This document shows positions 1-9,403 of a DNA stretch of 11,462 nt, piece by piece. This stretch comes from Smittium culicis (Eukaryota; Kickxellomycota; Harpellomycetes; Harpellales; Legeriomycetaceae), in contig LSSN01000194.1 in assembly GCA_001970855.1 (NCBI GenBank), positions 2,704 to 14,165 of the forward strand, written 5' to 3'. Below the pieces are notes generated by a model. The model was not told the origin of the DNA. It saw nothing but the letters and a program-made list of their open reading frames with translations, and made no database searches. Position 1 is the stretch's first letter, and the number at the start of each line of letters is the position of its first letter. The position numbers and the translations under genes are program-made.

Positions 1-64
1 AAAAGAATAAAAGAATAAAAGAATAAAAGAATAAAAGAATAAAAGAATAAAAGAATAAAAGAAT
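1..64. repeat. Octamer microsatellite (AAAAGAAT) x8, truncated by window edge
   Basis: Eight perfect head-to-tail copies of AAAAGAAT run from the first base to 64, so the array probably continues to the left. A degenerate A-rich tail (65-118) with TAA and TAAAA slippage products follows. It is a simple-sequence repeat of the kind common in AT-rich intergenic eukaryotic DNA. Confidence 0.95.
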
Positions 65-1339
65 AAAAAAAAAATAATAATAAAAAAAAAGAATAAAATA
101 ATTTAAAATAAAATAAAATGTGGGTGATCTTGTTGCTTCCCAAGAGCCTGACCATTTTTCTTTCCATTTAATTCGTAATTCCGTCTTTGAATCCGTTTTG
201 AATCAGATATCTCAAGGAGTATCCGTATTTCAAATACTAAATAAATGAAACTAGTATAATTATAAAGATAGTTTCGGATACCGTAATGCTATCATGATTA
301 TTAACAATAATGGTTAAAATTTTTGTGAGTAAGATCGCCGCAACTCAATTATACAATATTAGTGATAGAAACTAGGTTATTCTTCACCGTGTCGCGGTCT
401 CGGAACGATATATGTGGAAACGATAAACCTGTCATAAAATTCTCTTAGTAAACTGATTCTATACTTTTGATTCTACTAGGATTTCTGAAATTCATCTTTT
501 AAAATTTAACTTTATTGATTATAGTATTGAACTCATTGTAATATTGATATTTTTATGACACACGATAATTAATTCTTTAATGAAATTAAATTTATTATAA
601 TAACTATAGCAAAATCCATTTCACAAATACTTGGCACGGAACCAGTAAAGTATATAAACTGCTACAAAACGAAAAAAAAAAATTATAAAAAAAATGGGAG
701 ATGTTATAGGGAAAATGATAACAAGGCTAAACACGTATCTAGTATTTTATTTAAAAAAAATTTTTTTTTGATAACTTTTTTTAGTAAAATCATCGCTTTT
801 AATAATTAATTAAATAAATATTGTTTAAAATTTTAAACTCACTTTATTTATTATAATAAATTTAAAACTATCTAGAAAAAAATTAACATCAAATATCAAC
901 ATGTGTCTTATGATAAGATACTCAAAAATACCGAAAAATTCGGCGGTAGTAGCTGAATCGTCTACGTATTGATATAATAACGAAATAGATTTGCAATTTT
1001 AAGAGTTTTTTTTATTTGATAATTATTTTCAATAAAACTCGTTAAAAAAAAAGCAATGTAGTTGTTAATAAGAATTTTGTAAAACTCGAAAATATCAAAA
1101 AGAATACGAATCGCGCTAAAATTAAGAATAGATAAAAATAATAATGCTTAAAAATAAAAAGCAACCCACCAAATAGAATTTATCGGATCCTTTTACTTTT
1201 TTAGTTCAAAATCCACATCAAATATCTATAAAATTTTGATAATTTTTTATTGATATTTTATTTTATGATAAGAATATTATGCATTATACGGTAACGTGAA
1301 ATAAAATTTTTTCGAGCTGGTGCAAAGCATAAAAAACTG
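65..1339. other. AT-rich non-genic DNA, no gene seen
   Basis: This stretch is dominated by A/T runs, and I found no convincing coding frame, RNA gene or long repeat. Two short patches are relatively G+C-rich (about 119-155 and 385-415). The 12-mer ACATCAAATATC occurs twice (near 888 and 1215), but with no longer shared context. Confidence 0.6.
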
Positions 1340-1670
1340 ATTTTCTCTTGCTTAAAAATTCCTTTGCCGGTCTACTGGCTGCGTACCTAAATGGAAAATG
1401 GGATTAATCTACCAACCGAGAGATCCACCCAGGCGTTGCTTCAAGTAGGCTGGGTGACTGAAGTTAAAAGAAGTCATATAATTAAGCTCGTGAAAACAAA
1501 TTTTTATTCATTGTGATCTTTACACTCCTAGTAAAAGCTTACATATACAGGATTAATAAAAAACATTGCCGTATCCAAACCTGGTAATAAGGTATCTGGC
1601 TCTCCTAGAATTGGATACTGATTGGCCGAGACTCTATTTCCTGTATTCTACTGTTATTGGACTAATATCA
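1340..1670 (-). mobile_element. G+C-richer island with LTR/promoter-like signal order, possible transposon relic
   Basis: Base composition rises well above the flanks at about 1361-1460 and again at 1565-1665. On the minus strand, reading right to left, there is GGCCAATCAG (1618-1627, CCAAT-like), TGTATATGTAAGC (1537-1549, TATA-like), AATAAA (1503-1508) and then a hairpin (1426-1456). The CCAAT, TATA and poly(A)-signal order over about 120 bp resembles a compact LTR or promoter. Short frames on both strands are stop-interrupted and not recognisable. Alternatives are a solo LTR, a SINE-like element, or chance. No boundaries or target duplications were found, so the coordinates mark the island and not an element. 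Confidence 0.25.
1426..1456. repeat. 7-bp-stem hairpin CACCCAG/CTGGGTG
   Basis: CACCCAG (1426-1432) and CTGGGTG (1450-1456) are perfect complements around a 17-base loop, inside the G+C-richest patch of the left half. The G+C content of the stem makes chance pairing less likely than for the many AT palindromes. On the minus strand a D-arm-like GGTTGGTAGA lies next to it (about 1408-1417), but no tRNA cloverleaf can be built. Confidence 0.5.
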
Positions 1671-2239
1671 TCTAGAAAATCTAATAAAAAACATCAATTA
1701 ATTTTTTTAAAAGCCGGCAACAAAAATCTTATCTTTCATACTAAAAAACGCATTATAAATTAGTTCCTATTCCAAATTATGTATTAATATTATTGTGCCT
1801 ACGTACCTAGTTTTTTAGCTAGGGCTTTTTATTTTTTATATTTGTTATTTCTGAATTTAGTTTATATATTTATATAACCTAATGGATTCAAGTTAATTTT
1901 AAATGTGTAGATTCTTTATTCAAGTATATGTAAATTAGACTAAGAAAAAATTATTATATTGAAATCGATACTTCAGCTTATAGGATAATTAGCAGATATT
2001 TGTATCGCTCATAACCTCCCTGTCTTTTATCTAGAAATTATTTAGCGCCCATACAATTTTTAATGATGAAATGTCGGTTACTTCTCGGAGAATACCTGTA
2101 AATGTAGTAAATTAAAATGTAATTAATATAAGATAAGATAATTATACTTCGAGTAGTAGTGTTATCGAAAGAATAAAAGGAATTGGGTGAAAAAACTCAA
2201 TGAGAAACACCCATTACTCAGTTATTCATATAATTTCGA
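1671..2239. other. AT-rich non-genic DNA with small hairpins
   Basis: No gene was recognised. A short stem CCTAG/CTAGG (1806-1810 with 1819-1823) is followed by T-rich sequence, and a nested hairpin lies at 2184-2213. In the latter, TGGGTG pairs with CACCCA and encloses CTC-AAT-GAG. Confidence 0.5.
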
Positions 2240-2240
2240 G

Positions 2241-2753
2241 AAATTAGATATCCTGTACCTCGTCTTCGGTTTCTACAGCGACAAATTGAATATTTGATTT
2301 GTCTCAATATTCATATGCTTAATTCCAAACATTCTAATATAGAAGCCAATACTCTTTTCAACATTAGTGATTTTTTATAATTTTGTATTATATATATATT
2401 TTAGGTCTGAAGATCATAAGGCGGAACGCATGCAACATAAAATTCTTAGAATTAAGTGGAATATTCTTGATGTATCCAATAATTCTGTGCTCAGAAAAAA
2501 ATTAAATTGATATATATCACATATTGGCTAACATTCGTATCACTGGGGAAGATTCAACACTTATACTGTGATACTTAAGATTTCGGGAGCTCTAAATATT
2601 ATCCCATATTTTATCGGTGTATTCTGGAATGACTAGCTCTATATAATTTGCTACCGCGAGTACGATTTCAAAGGCTTATATATATGTCTGCGTAATTCTA
2701 TGGTCTACGCCAGTGTCATGATTGGTTACTCTTACCCCTTGGCTTTTTTTTTA
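2241..2753 (-). pseudogene. Possible eroded coding sequence, unrecognised
   Basis: One minus-strand frame is relatively stop-poor from 2753 down. Open runs of 24, 27 and 24 codons are separated only by TAA (2676-2678) and TAG (2592-2594). Further runs, including a charged segment containing FVAVETEDEVQDI (about 2254-2292), lie in the same frame after a stop cluster. First codon positions are mostly purine (about 20 of 27 in the middle run), a coding-like bias. A second stop-poor frame (39 codons) lies immediately upstream and meets this one at a nine-A homopolymer (2743-2751), where a slippage indel could have broken a single gene. No domain is recognised. Runs of this length occur by chance in AT-rich DNA, so this is a weak call. 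Confidence 0.22.
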
Positions 2754-3058
2754 CGGATTTTCCCCCTTTTAAAATAACTATTAAATAACGAATAATTAGC
2801 CTTGGCTTTTTCTATTAATGATCGCCCTTGGAGTCTATTAATTTTAATACTTATTATCTTTGTTTAAGTTTTGTTTTGACGTTTTACCAAAACCCATAAA
2901 TAGCCTAGTTTCCTCATAGTTTTTTATACATTATCTGACAACAATTGTCATACTTATTAAATAATAAATCTTGTAAACGCCTAGTGGCACTTATCCATAA
3001 AATCATAACAGCCAGGGATCCCGCCCAGAAACTAAACGCCCATAAATTAGGTGTATTA

Positions 3059-3241
3059 TTCTATATATTGGTATAAGTTACCCGAAATTAACTTTAAATC
3101 TGAGAACTTACAATAAAAATTAGAGCTGAAAAACTGATCACAAATATTCCATGACTGAGTTTTAAGGTCGTCAAACACGTGGAATGAGCACATAGGAAAC
3201 TTCCCATTAATATCAGAATCTCTTTCATCATAATTTCTGTG
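3059..3241 (-). pseudogene. 61-codon minus-strand open frame, possible relic, unrecognised
   Basis: Stop-to-stop frame bounded by TAG (3242-3244) and TAA (3056-3058). The translation is mixed and hydrophilic (segments RNYDERDSDINGKF and DDLKTQSWNICDQ). A 46-residue ATG frame (3260-3400) precedes it in the same phase across two stops. A competing frame (3094-3324, 76 residues, very hydrophobic, start MIHVPKL) overlaps it. That frame contains a GTAAGT donor-like site (3106-3111), and removing 3061-3111 (51 bp, ending TATATAG) would join it in phase to a 48-residue tail ending at 2914. Neither reading matches a family I know. The overlap means at most one is real, and chance is a serious alternative. 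Confidence 0.15.
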
Positions 3242-3400
3242 CTAAATAGGAATATCGGATCATACTGCATAGCGATGCAAGATAAAAAATAAGTAGCACA
3301 GGATAGCTTGGGTACATGAATCAAATTTTCTAATAAAATCTATTCCAATGAAACTCCTATTTATATAGAAACTATCTAATGTAAATTTGGACAGATTCAT

Positions 3401-4508
3401 CTATGATGAAATTATCAAATAATCATTCCTCTAATATTAATCACAGTGGAAATAAATTACGTGGATGAAGCATATTAGCACCTTTGATAATGAGCCGCGA
3501 GTAATAATATTATTAAATTATTTCCTAATCAGGGTTTTTTAAATAGCTAAGCTAACTGACCTACACAATTTTCCCAAAGATTTATTTATATATAATTATA
3601 CATTCATTAATATGATAATTTCTAAATTTTTCATATAAAAAAATTTTTGCGTTTTTTTAAGAATAAGGTATCAAAACTAAAGACTAAAATAAAATAAAAA
3701 TTTTTTTTTATTATAAGCTCATAATAAATTTATTAGAAGACAAAATTTAGATAAATATAGATATTTGTCAAGTATTATTCGCGATACCTTCAAGACTCGT
3801 CCGATCTAATCAGTCATTCGATTTTTTTATACATTGAAAAACATAAACATTCATAAGCAACAATATTTCTGAGTTAGATTCATAATGGAACATAAGTTGT
3901 GCCTAATTTTTAACATTATTAGATTCTAATAGAATTTTGTTAAGATTGTTGGGTGAAAAAATGGGTGTAATTGCCCATTAAAGTCTTAAGTCTTTTTTGC
4001 AACATAATTTAAGGTATAACTATATAAGAACAGATATTAAAAAAATTTTTAGTAGAAAGTAGCCTTGGATTTCATAAATTAATTCTTTCTACAAAGATGA
4101 ATGTTAATAGATGTAGTATGTATTGATTGTTTTCTATATGTGTTCAATTAAACTGGGCTATACGATCTTGCGTTATACTGAGATATGATAAACTAGTGAA
4201 CGAAAAGAAAACATATAAAAAGAACAAAGTTAACGGAGAAATGTAGGGGTCAACTGTTTTTTTAATAAAAAATGCTATCCTTGAACTAATTTTGTAATTA
4301 ATAAACTATAAAAAACCATTTTTTGAACTTTTTAAGATAAGTAGAAAATTGAAAAACTCCAAGATTGCAAAAATGAATCTCTAAGTCTTACATACTACTC
4401 TATAGAAGGATAAGATTGGATTGGATATTTTTGATCAAGGAACTAAAGTAAATTTACCCAAAAAATTCTTAAAATACATATCCATAGATCGTATACAGTT
4501 TTTGATCC
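3401..4508. other. AT-rich non-genic DNA, no gene seen
   Basis: No convincing coding or RNA gene was seen. A small hairpin, ATGGG (3961-3965) with CCCAT (3974-3978), directly follows a GGGTGAAAAA motif at 3951-3960. The rest is homopolymer-rich sequence with stops in all frames. Confidence 0.5.
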
Positions 4509-4943
4509 TCAAATTATAGTCATAGATTGTCCATCTTTACATTTGTCGATCTTGAAGACGTCTACAAAGCTTTTTATCCTATCGATAAGTTCCCCATACA
4601 GGTTCCTGGACTTGTATCTAAAAATTATTAGGTTTTCTTCAATATATCTTATTTATGCTTCGAAGCCAACTCCCAAAAAAGGCCCCGTAGATGCTATCAG
4701 ATCTAGTTTAAATAATATCAGTGCTTGAATTTTTTGTAGCATTATTATTTTATTCAATTTTATATCTAAAAAATTAAACTAGATATATTTCTTCATTGAC
4801 TATATCGTCTGAATACCATTAATAATCAAATTGAAACTAATTTTCGCTGTATTTTGAAGATACCTGGGGTAAGAATTAATTTTTAAAACATCAAATTCTA
4901 TAAAAATCTCGGGTGAAACAATGAACGTTGTGACCAAAAATCA
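4509..4943 (-). pseudogene. Stop-poor minus-strand frame, possible gene relic, unrecognised
   Basis: A single frame of about 143 codons between a TGA at 4941-4943 and a TGA at 4509-4511 contains only three internal stops: TAG 4800-4802, TAG 4779-4781 and TAA 4653-4655. This leaves open runs of 46, 6, 41 and 47 codons. About twelve stops would be expected at this base composition. The translation is varied, with segments such as INSYPRYLQNTAKISFN, IASTGPFLGVGFEA and YGELIDRIKSFVDVFKIDK. I recognise no domain. Either an old gene with point-mutation stops or a favourable chance frame would fit. The 61-codon plus-strand frame at 4543-4728 is the antisense shadow of the same patch. Confidence 0.25.
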
Positions 4944-5144
4944 ACACAGTAAATCCTGCGCCATAAGCGCTAACGTTTTACAATTACATTAAAGATAAAT
5001 TCTATATTTCAATAAGGTACTTAAACGACATATTTTTTTATTGGATGGGAAAACAGTAGTATAATCCGTTATACTTTTCATTAGTTACTTATTTTGCTAT
5101 TCAATAGTTGCTCATTAGTATTATTCAAATAAGTATATTGACCC

Positions 5145-5511
5145 TTATATTTCTAGTTTCGCTCTTTTCACTTCCCTTTCAATGTGCTCAATCGTAAAAA
5201 ATTTACTTAGGGGTGTATACGTAGGATGTTTGGATTGCAGCTTCAGCTAACTTCGTTTAACTCCGAGTTTTTTTGATTCTAATACTGATTTATTCATGGT
5301 ATTTTTGACATCTGAGAATATAATTTCGGATACTCAATCATATACTCGGTTCCTTGCTCGATCTAATTGCGTCGAGCTCTTACATAGTTATTAGTGGCTT
5401 ATTATCAGGCTCGAAGAAATATTTTGGACTTCCTTGTAGAGCTATCTCTATGAAGAAATTCCTATTTTTTATAAGCGGCGGTGGCAGAAATTTCGAAATG
5501 CAAACTATCAT
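5145..5511 (-). pseudogene. Two adjacent minus-strand frames, possible frameshifted relic, unrecognised
   Basis: An ATG frame of 43 residues (5380-5511) contains FLPPPLIKNRNFFIEI and GSPKYFFEPDNKP and ends in TAA at 5380-5382. A second frame then runs 5145-5382, broken by only one TGA and one TAG, with segments such as STQLDRARNRVYD and FFTIEHIEREVKRAKLEI. The two frames abut with a phase change, as a frameshifted gene would show. The patch is less AT-rich than its flanks. No known domain is seen, and the lengths are compatible with chance. Confidence 0.22.
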
Positions 5512-7896
5512 GGTGCTGAAAATCAGTATTTGACGATTTTTATTGGTTATTTAAAGTTTAAACTGTATTCATTGACGAAAATATTAATCAACAGAGCTAG
5601 TAACTTTCTCTAATAGCACTTTAGTCATATTTTTTGTATTTACCAGCCCGCTTATTCACAATTTGTATATAATATTTTAACAAGGCTGATTGGAATTTCA
5701 TCAAGATTAATATGAAAAAAGGTTTAAACGACTATTGTATTATTTATTCAGTCATTAAAGTTCAAATTTAGTCTTCCTCGATTGATCAGAGCTTCTACAA
5801 GCTACTTGTATTTAGAAAAGTCGTTCTGTGGTATATTATAGAGAAATAGGGATATTATGTACCTGATGTTAGCATCTTTTCAATGAAGAGATTTTAAAAC
5901 ATATCTAAGAGCTACCTTGCCTAGTTATGACTAATCAATACCTATTTCGTAGTATCTTGAACTTTAATTTAGAATAAATCGAATATATTTATACCAATTT
6001 TTAAAAAATTAATTATTAAAAATTTTTTATAGCTCGAAAAGTATCTTTGGCGAAAAAAAGGATTTATGGATATCGCATAGGCGCGCCTTAAAATTTAACA
6101 ATTAAAAACTACTTTAGCTAGTTTTAGCTCATTTACTAGTTATTATTATTTTTGGAATTAAATTTAGGGTTTTATTTATCCAATAAGATTATTAAGCTTA
6201 TTATTTCTTAACTCAGAAATACATATTTAGCAGCATGTCGATTGTTTAATCATTTGTTCAAATTTTCAAATGAAATTTTAAAAAAAATTTTCCTTGCGTT
6301 TTTCTACTAATTAAAAAAAAAACAAGATATTTTAATTAAAATATAATTTTGAAGAATTTCTCATATTTTTCGATATTAAATTTTTTGATTTATAACAAGG
6401 AATTGACATTTAATTCTATATAACACCCAATTTAAATGAATTAATTTAATAATATATTTTATGAAATTCTGGGAAAGGGTTCTGTAAAGCTAATAATTAA
6501 CAAAAAATTCAAAATAAATAAAAAAATTTCCCAATATATTTTTTTCATAATTAATAAGAGTATACATCAAGCTAATTATATATTATTTTGAATGACCAAT
6601 TGTATCCGTTATTTTATAACTTTCGTAAATTAGCAATTTTATCATCAGATTATCAATAAAATAAAATTCAGTTGTCAAATATAAAAATTGTTTGGCAAAC
6701 AAACAAAATATCATTCAAATAAAAAAATCGATTAATTTTGAAAATTTTTTGCAATTAAAATAAGATCAAATAAATATAAATTTTAATGCGCGACTAAAAT
6801 GAGGAATGTGTGATGGAAATTTTTTGTGTGAATTTTAGAATTAGCTGGAAATTAGAATAGTTATGAAATGGGGCCAGTTGAATTAAAGATATTGAATATA
6901 ATGATATTTAAGAAAAGGTATATAAATATCGAAATGAGAACGGGAAGGAAGAAATTCGCATTTTTCGTGAGAAATTTAAAACATATTTTGAGGATATAAA
7001 TACATTCATAATCCAAAATTATAAACAATTTTATATGAGTAAATATTATGGAGTTTATAACTTACATTCAACGCAATTTCTTTATTTTTTGTATTTCTAT
7101 TGGATTTTATAGATATACTTCTATCTAATTGTTAAATATTCATTCTCTTGAAGATAATACAATTTTCTTTTGATATTTTTTACTTTAAACTTTTGTTAAA
7201 TATATGAAACTTTTAAAAGTAAACTTTAAATAAATACTTATAACTTGTATTATTATCTTTATAAATATAAAAACCAGTTTTTATATAAATACAGTATTTG
7301 AATTAAACGATTTCATAATATGAATCCAGGCTATATATTTACTAAATTATTAATTATTTGATATTTTTATATCAAGCCCTCAAGTACAAATTTTTACAAT
7401 CAATATTAGACTTGATAGTCATAAAGCTAATTATAGGTAAATAAAAATAACGGTTATCAATAAAGTAGACCGCGCCTGTGAGTAATTATTCTCTTAATCG
7501 AGCATATAAAAAACAAATTTTTTTAATAAAATTTATTCTAGTATGTGTAGATGAGATTTTTAAAAACAATTAAGGAAATTCTTTAAAGAAAAAAAATACG
7601 TTCATATTTTTTCTGATAATTATGCCTTGCCAATTTATATATATATGGAAGTAATCTTAATCTTGATCCTAGAATTATTTATGAGGATTATTAATAGTCT
7701 TTCTAAATAATTATTTAATTGGACCATCTCTAATAAAAGGATATCACAAGACAGTTGAAATAAAAATATTTACAAAGAAACCATATAGAGTATATAATAG
7801 TGAATAAGTTAATTACAATAAATATATTTAGAATGCAAGTTAAAGTAAAAATTAAAAGGCATGTTGATCTAAATATAGCTACTACAAAAAATATGG
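5512..7896. other. Long AT-rich non-genic stretch, no gene seen
   Basis: About 2.4 kb dominated by A/T homopolymers and short AT palindromes, with frequent stops in every frame. I found no gene, RNA or G+C-rich hairpin. This is the least structured part of the window. Confidence 0.6.
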
Positions 7897-7904
7897 TATA
7901 AAAG
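7897..7904 (+). promoter_or_regulatory. TATA-box match TATAAAAG
   Basis: A perfect TATAAAAG stands at the left edge of a short G+C-richer patch (7904-7950) containing GTCGAC and GCGC. It could be a promoter for the patch or for the small frame at 8194. In DNA this AT-rich the match alone is weak evidence. Confidence 0.2.
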
Positions 7905-8193
7905 TCGCTGTCGACTGCGCTACTTGAAGAAAGGCACCGAGAAAATCGAAGATTAACATTTTCTAAGTGTCACGAATTTTATTAAAATCAAATTACCCAA
8001 TTTTAGAGCCTTAATTTATACGCACAGTATATAGTTTATATTCCTATACACACTCTAATAAAAACAAACATATTATTTCAGTCTAGTAAAAAAACAATAA
8101 AAAATTATAAAACAATAAAATAATAAAAATATCTATTTTTAATTATACTATAAATACTATTTTACTCTTACTATATCAAATTGCCTCAGCAGA

Positions 8194-8337
8194 ATGACTA
8201 CCGAATACGCTGCTTATCTTGAAAGAGAATCATTCCAGGGAATTCCAACTAATTTGACCGTGCCGATAGTTCTTAGGAAAAAAGAGCATGCCGAAATGAA
8301 AAACCATCCACATATATATTATCAGAAAAGATTTTAA
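8194..8337 (+). CDS. Small 47-residue open frame, unrecognised, doubtful
   Basis: ATG at 8194 and TAA at 8335-8337. The sequence is clearly less AT-rich than its flanks and its translation is balanced and hydrophilic (MTTEYAAYLERESFQGIP at the N-terminus, KKEHAEMKNHPHIYYQKRF at the C-terminus). A pyrimidine-rich stretch ending in CAG (8187-8189, TTGCCTCAG) just before the ATG could be a 3' splice site, so this may be a last exon. No signal peptide or known domain is seen. A 27-codon frame at about 7905-7985 on the same strand is a possible upstream exon, but no donor/acceptor pair could be fixed. It could be a small gene, an exon, a relic or chance. Confidence 0.22.
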   Translation: MTTEYAAYLERESFQGIPTNLTVPIVLRKKEHAEMKNHPHIYYQKRF

Positions 8338-9278
8338 TAAATCTAATTATTTGTGCAAGTTGAATATATCAAAATATAAATATTTATACTTTAAGATGAT
8401 CAGAGGGTTTATTCGGGCATTAATATTTACTAAATCATCAAAATATAAGTATAAATAGACTTGATATAAAGGAAATAGCGAATAGGCTTTGAAGAATTAT
8501 AGCTATTTTTTTTTCATTAAGAGATAATAAAGTGGAAATTAAAAGGGTTATTTAAATGTATAAAAGCGATATTTAAATCGATAAATGTAAGAGAAGCTAT
8601 TTTTATTGTCGCATCAGAATGTTTATATTAACAAAAGTATATTAAAGCTACGCTATAAGTAATAAAATGGTCTATTTAGTCTTACTTTTATTTATTTCGC
8701 TAAACTTACATTGGAGGTTTTTCTTTAGTTCTTTGGTCGGAGTTTTTATAATTTTTTTTCTCTTGTTAACTACTTGTTAATAATATATTTTAGTCTTTGT
8801 TAATGGAAGTATATATTAAATATTTAATAGAAAATATACAATTATTAGTCGCTATTAATTAAGGAAAAATTAGCGATCTTATTGTTTACTGATTTATTAG
8901 CACGCTTTGTGATCCATTTTTTATCGTTTTCGTGAAATGTATTCTTTTTATTAGAATTTTATTCGAGTTGGTTAATATTTTAAATTCATGAATTTAGTAG
9001 TAAATTCATGCAAAAAAGAAGATTTTTTCAAAGTCAAAAAAATATGTACAGGGCGAAAGAAAAATTTATACTTAATCTTTCCTCACTTTGATATATCTAA
9101 ATTCACAAATAAATACTGAATACCAAACACCAATTTTCAACGAAAATATTAAAGCAATCTAATTTTTTATAGAGGTTATAAGTAATAAGAAATGGTTATA
9201 CGGATATGAAAGCTAATTGACAAGGATAAGTAAAATTTTAATTCTGGAGTAAATTAATTTATGGAAAGTTAATATAGC
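8338..9278. other. AT-rich non-genic DNA with short repeats
   Basis: No gene was seen. Besides the inverted repeat listed separately, a perfect 16-bp palindrome TAAATTCATGAATTTA (8981-8996) overlaps a 10-bp direct repeat, TAAATTCATG at 8981-8990 and 9001-9010. A 16-bp AT palindrome is about what chance gives in 11 kb. Confidence 0.5.
8381..8457. repeat. Imperfect inverted repeat with 33-bp spacer
   Basis: The left arm (8381-8400) and right arm (8434-8457) pair over TATTTATACTT and GATGAT, 17 paired bases, with unpaired TAA against ATATTTT in between. The spacer 8401-8433 is G+C-richer (contains CAGAGGG and TTCGGGC). It may be a decayed hairpin or a miniature element, but no target duplication was identified. 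Confidence 0.45.
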
Positions 9279-9299
9279 GAGGGGGGAGAGTAAGAGGAG
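9279..9299 (+). other. Purine tract with a G6 run
   Basis: A 21-base stretch, purine at all but one position, reads GAGGGGGGAGAG and then TAAGAGGAG, isolated in very AT-rich sequence. It resembles a retrotransposon polypurine tract, but no TG-opening LTR or coding frame adjoins it. Chance or a relic are both possible. Confidence 0.4.
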
Positions 9300-9403
9300 T
9301 CGATCATTTTGTATTGAATTAATCTTCATTGTCAGATTAATTTTTTATAGATCTAAAAAAAAAAGAAAGAAATACTAAATATAATATTGAATCTAACGAA
9401 TAG

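Noticed and set aside
1..167. Minus-strand ATG frame from 167 running open off the left edge through the microsatellite
   Set aside because: Most of it is the translated octamer repeat, which lacks stops by its composition. No independent coding evidence.
1377..1417. tRNA or tRNA-derived SINE on the minus strand
   Set aside because: A GGTTGGTAGA D-arm-like block and a GGTACGCAGCC B-box-like block are present, but spacing is about 8 bases short and no acceptor or anticodon stem forms.
1566..1763. 65-residue plus-strand open frame
   Set aside because: The length is expected by chance in DNA this AT-rich. The second half is Lys/Asn/Ile-rich noise, and the first half overlaps the minus-strand LTR-like signals.
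1806..1830. Rho-independent-style terminator (CCTAG/CTAGG stem then T-rich run)
   Set aside because: The stem is only five base pairs with an eight-base loop, there is no gene upstream, and the window looks eukaryotic.
2757..2770. Minus-strand polypurine tract (AAAAGGGGGAAAA)
   Set aside because: No TG-opening LTR follows it, and it lies inside a stop-poor frame, so it is better left as part of that patch.
4543..4728. 61-residue plus-strand open frame
   Set aside because: Its length is within chance expectation, and the opposite strand of the same patch has a longer stop-poor frame.
5356..5377. GCTCGA/TCGAGC hairpin
   Set aside because: A six-base-pair stem with a ten-base loop inside a possible coding relic. 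Too short to call on its own.
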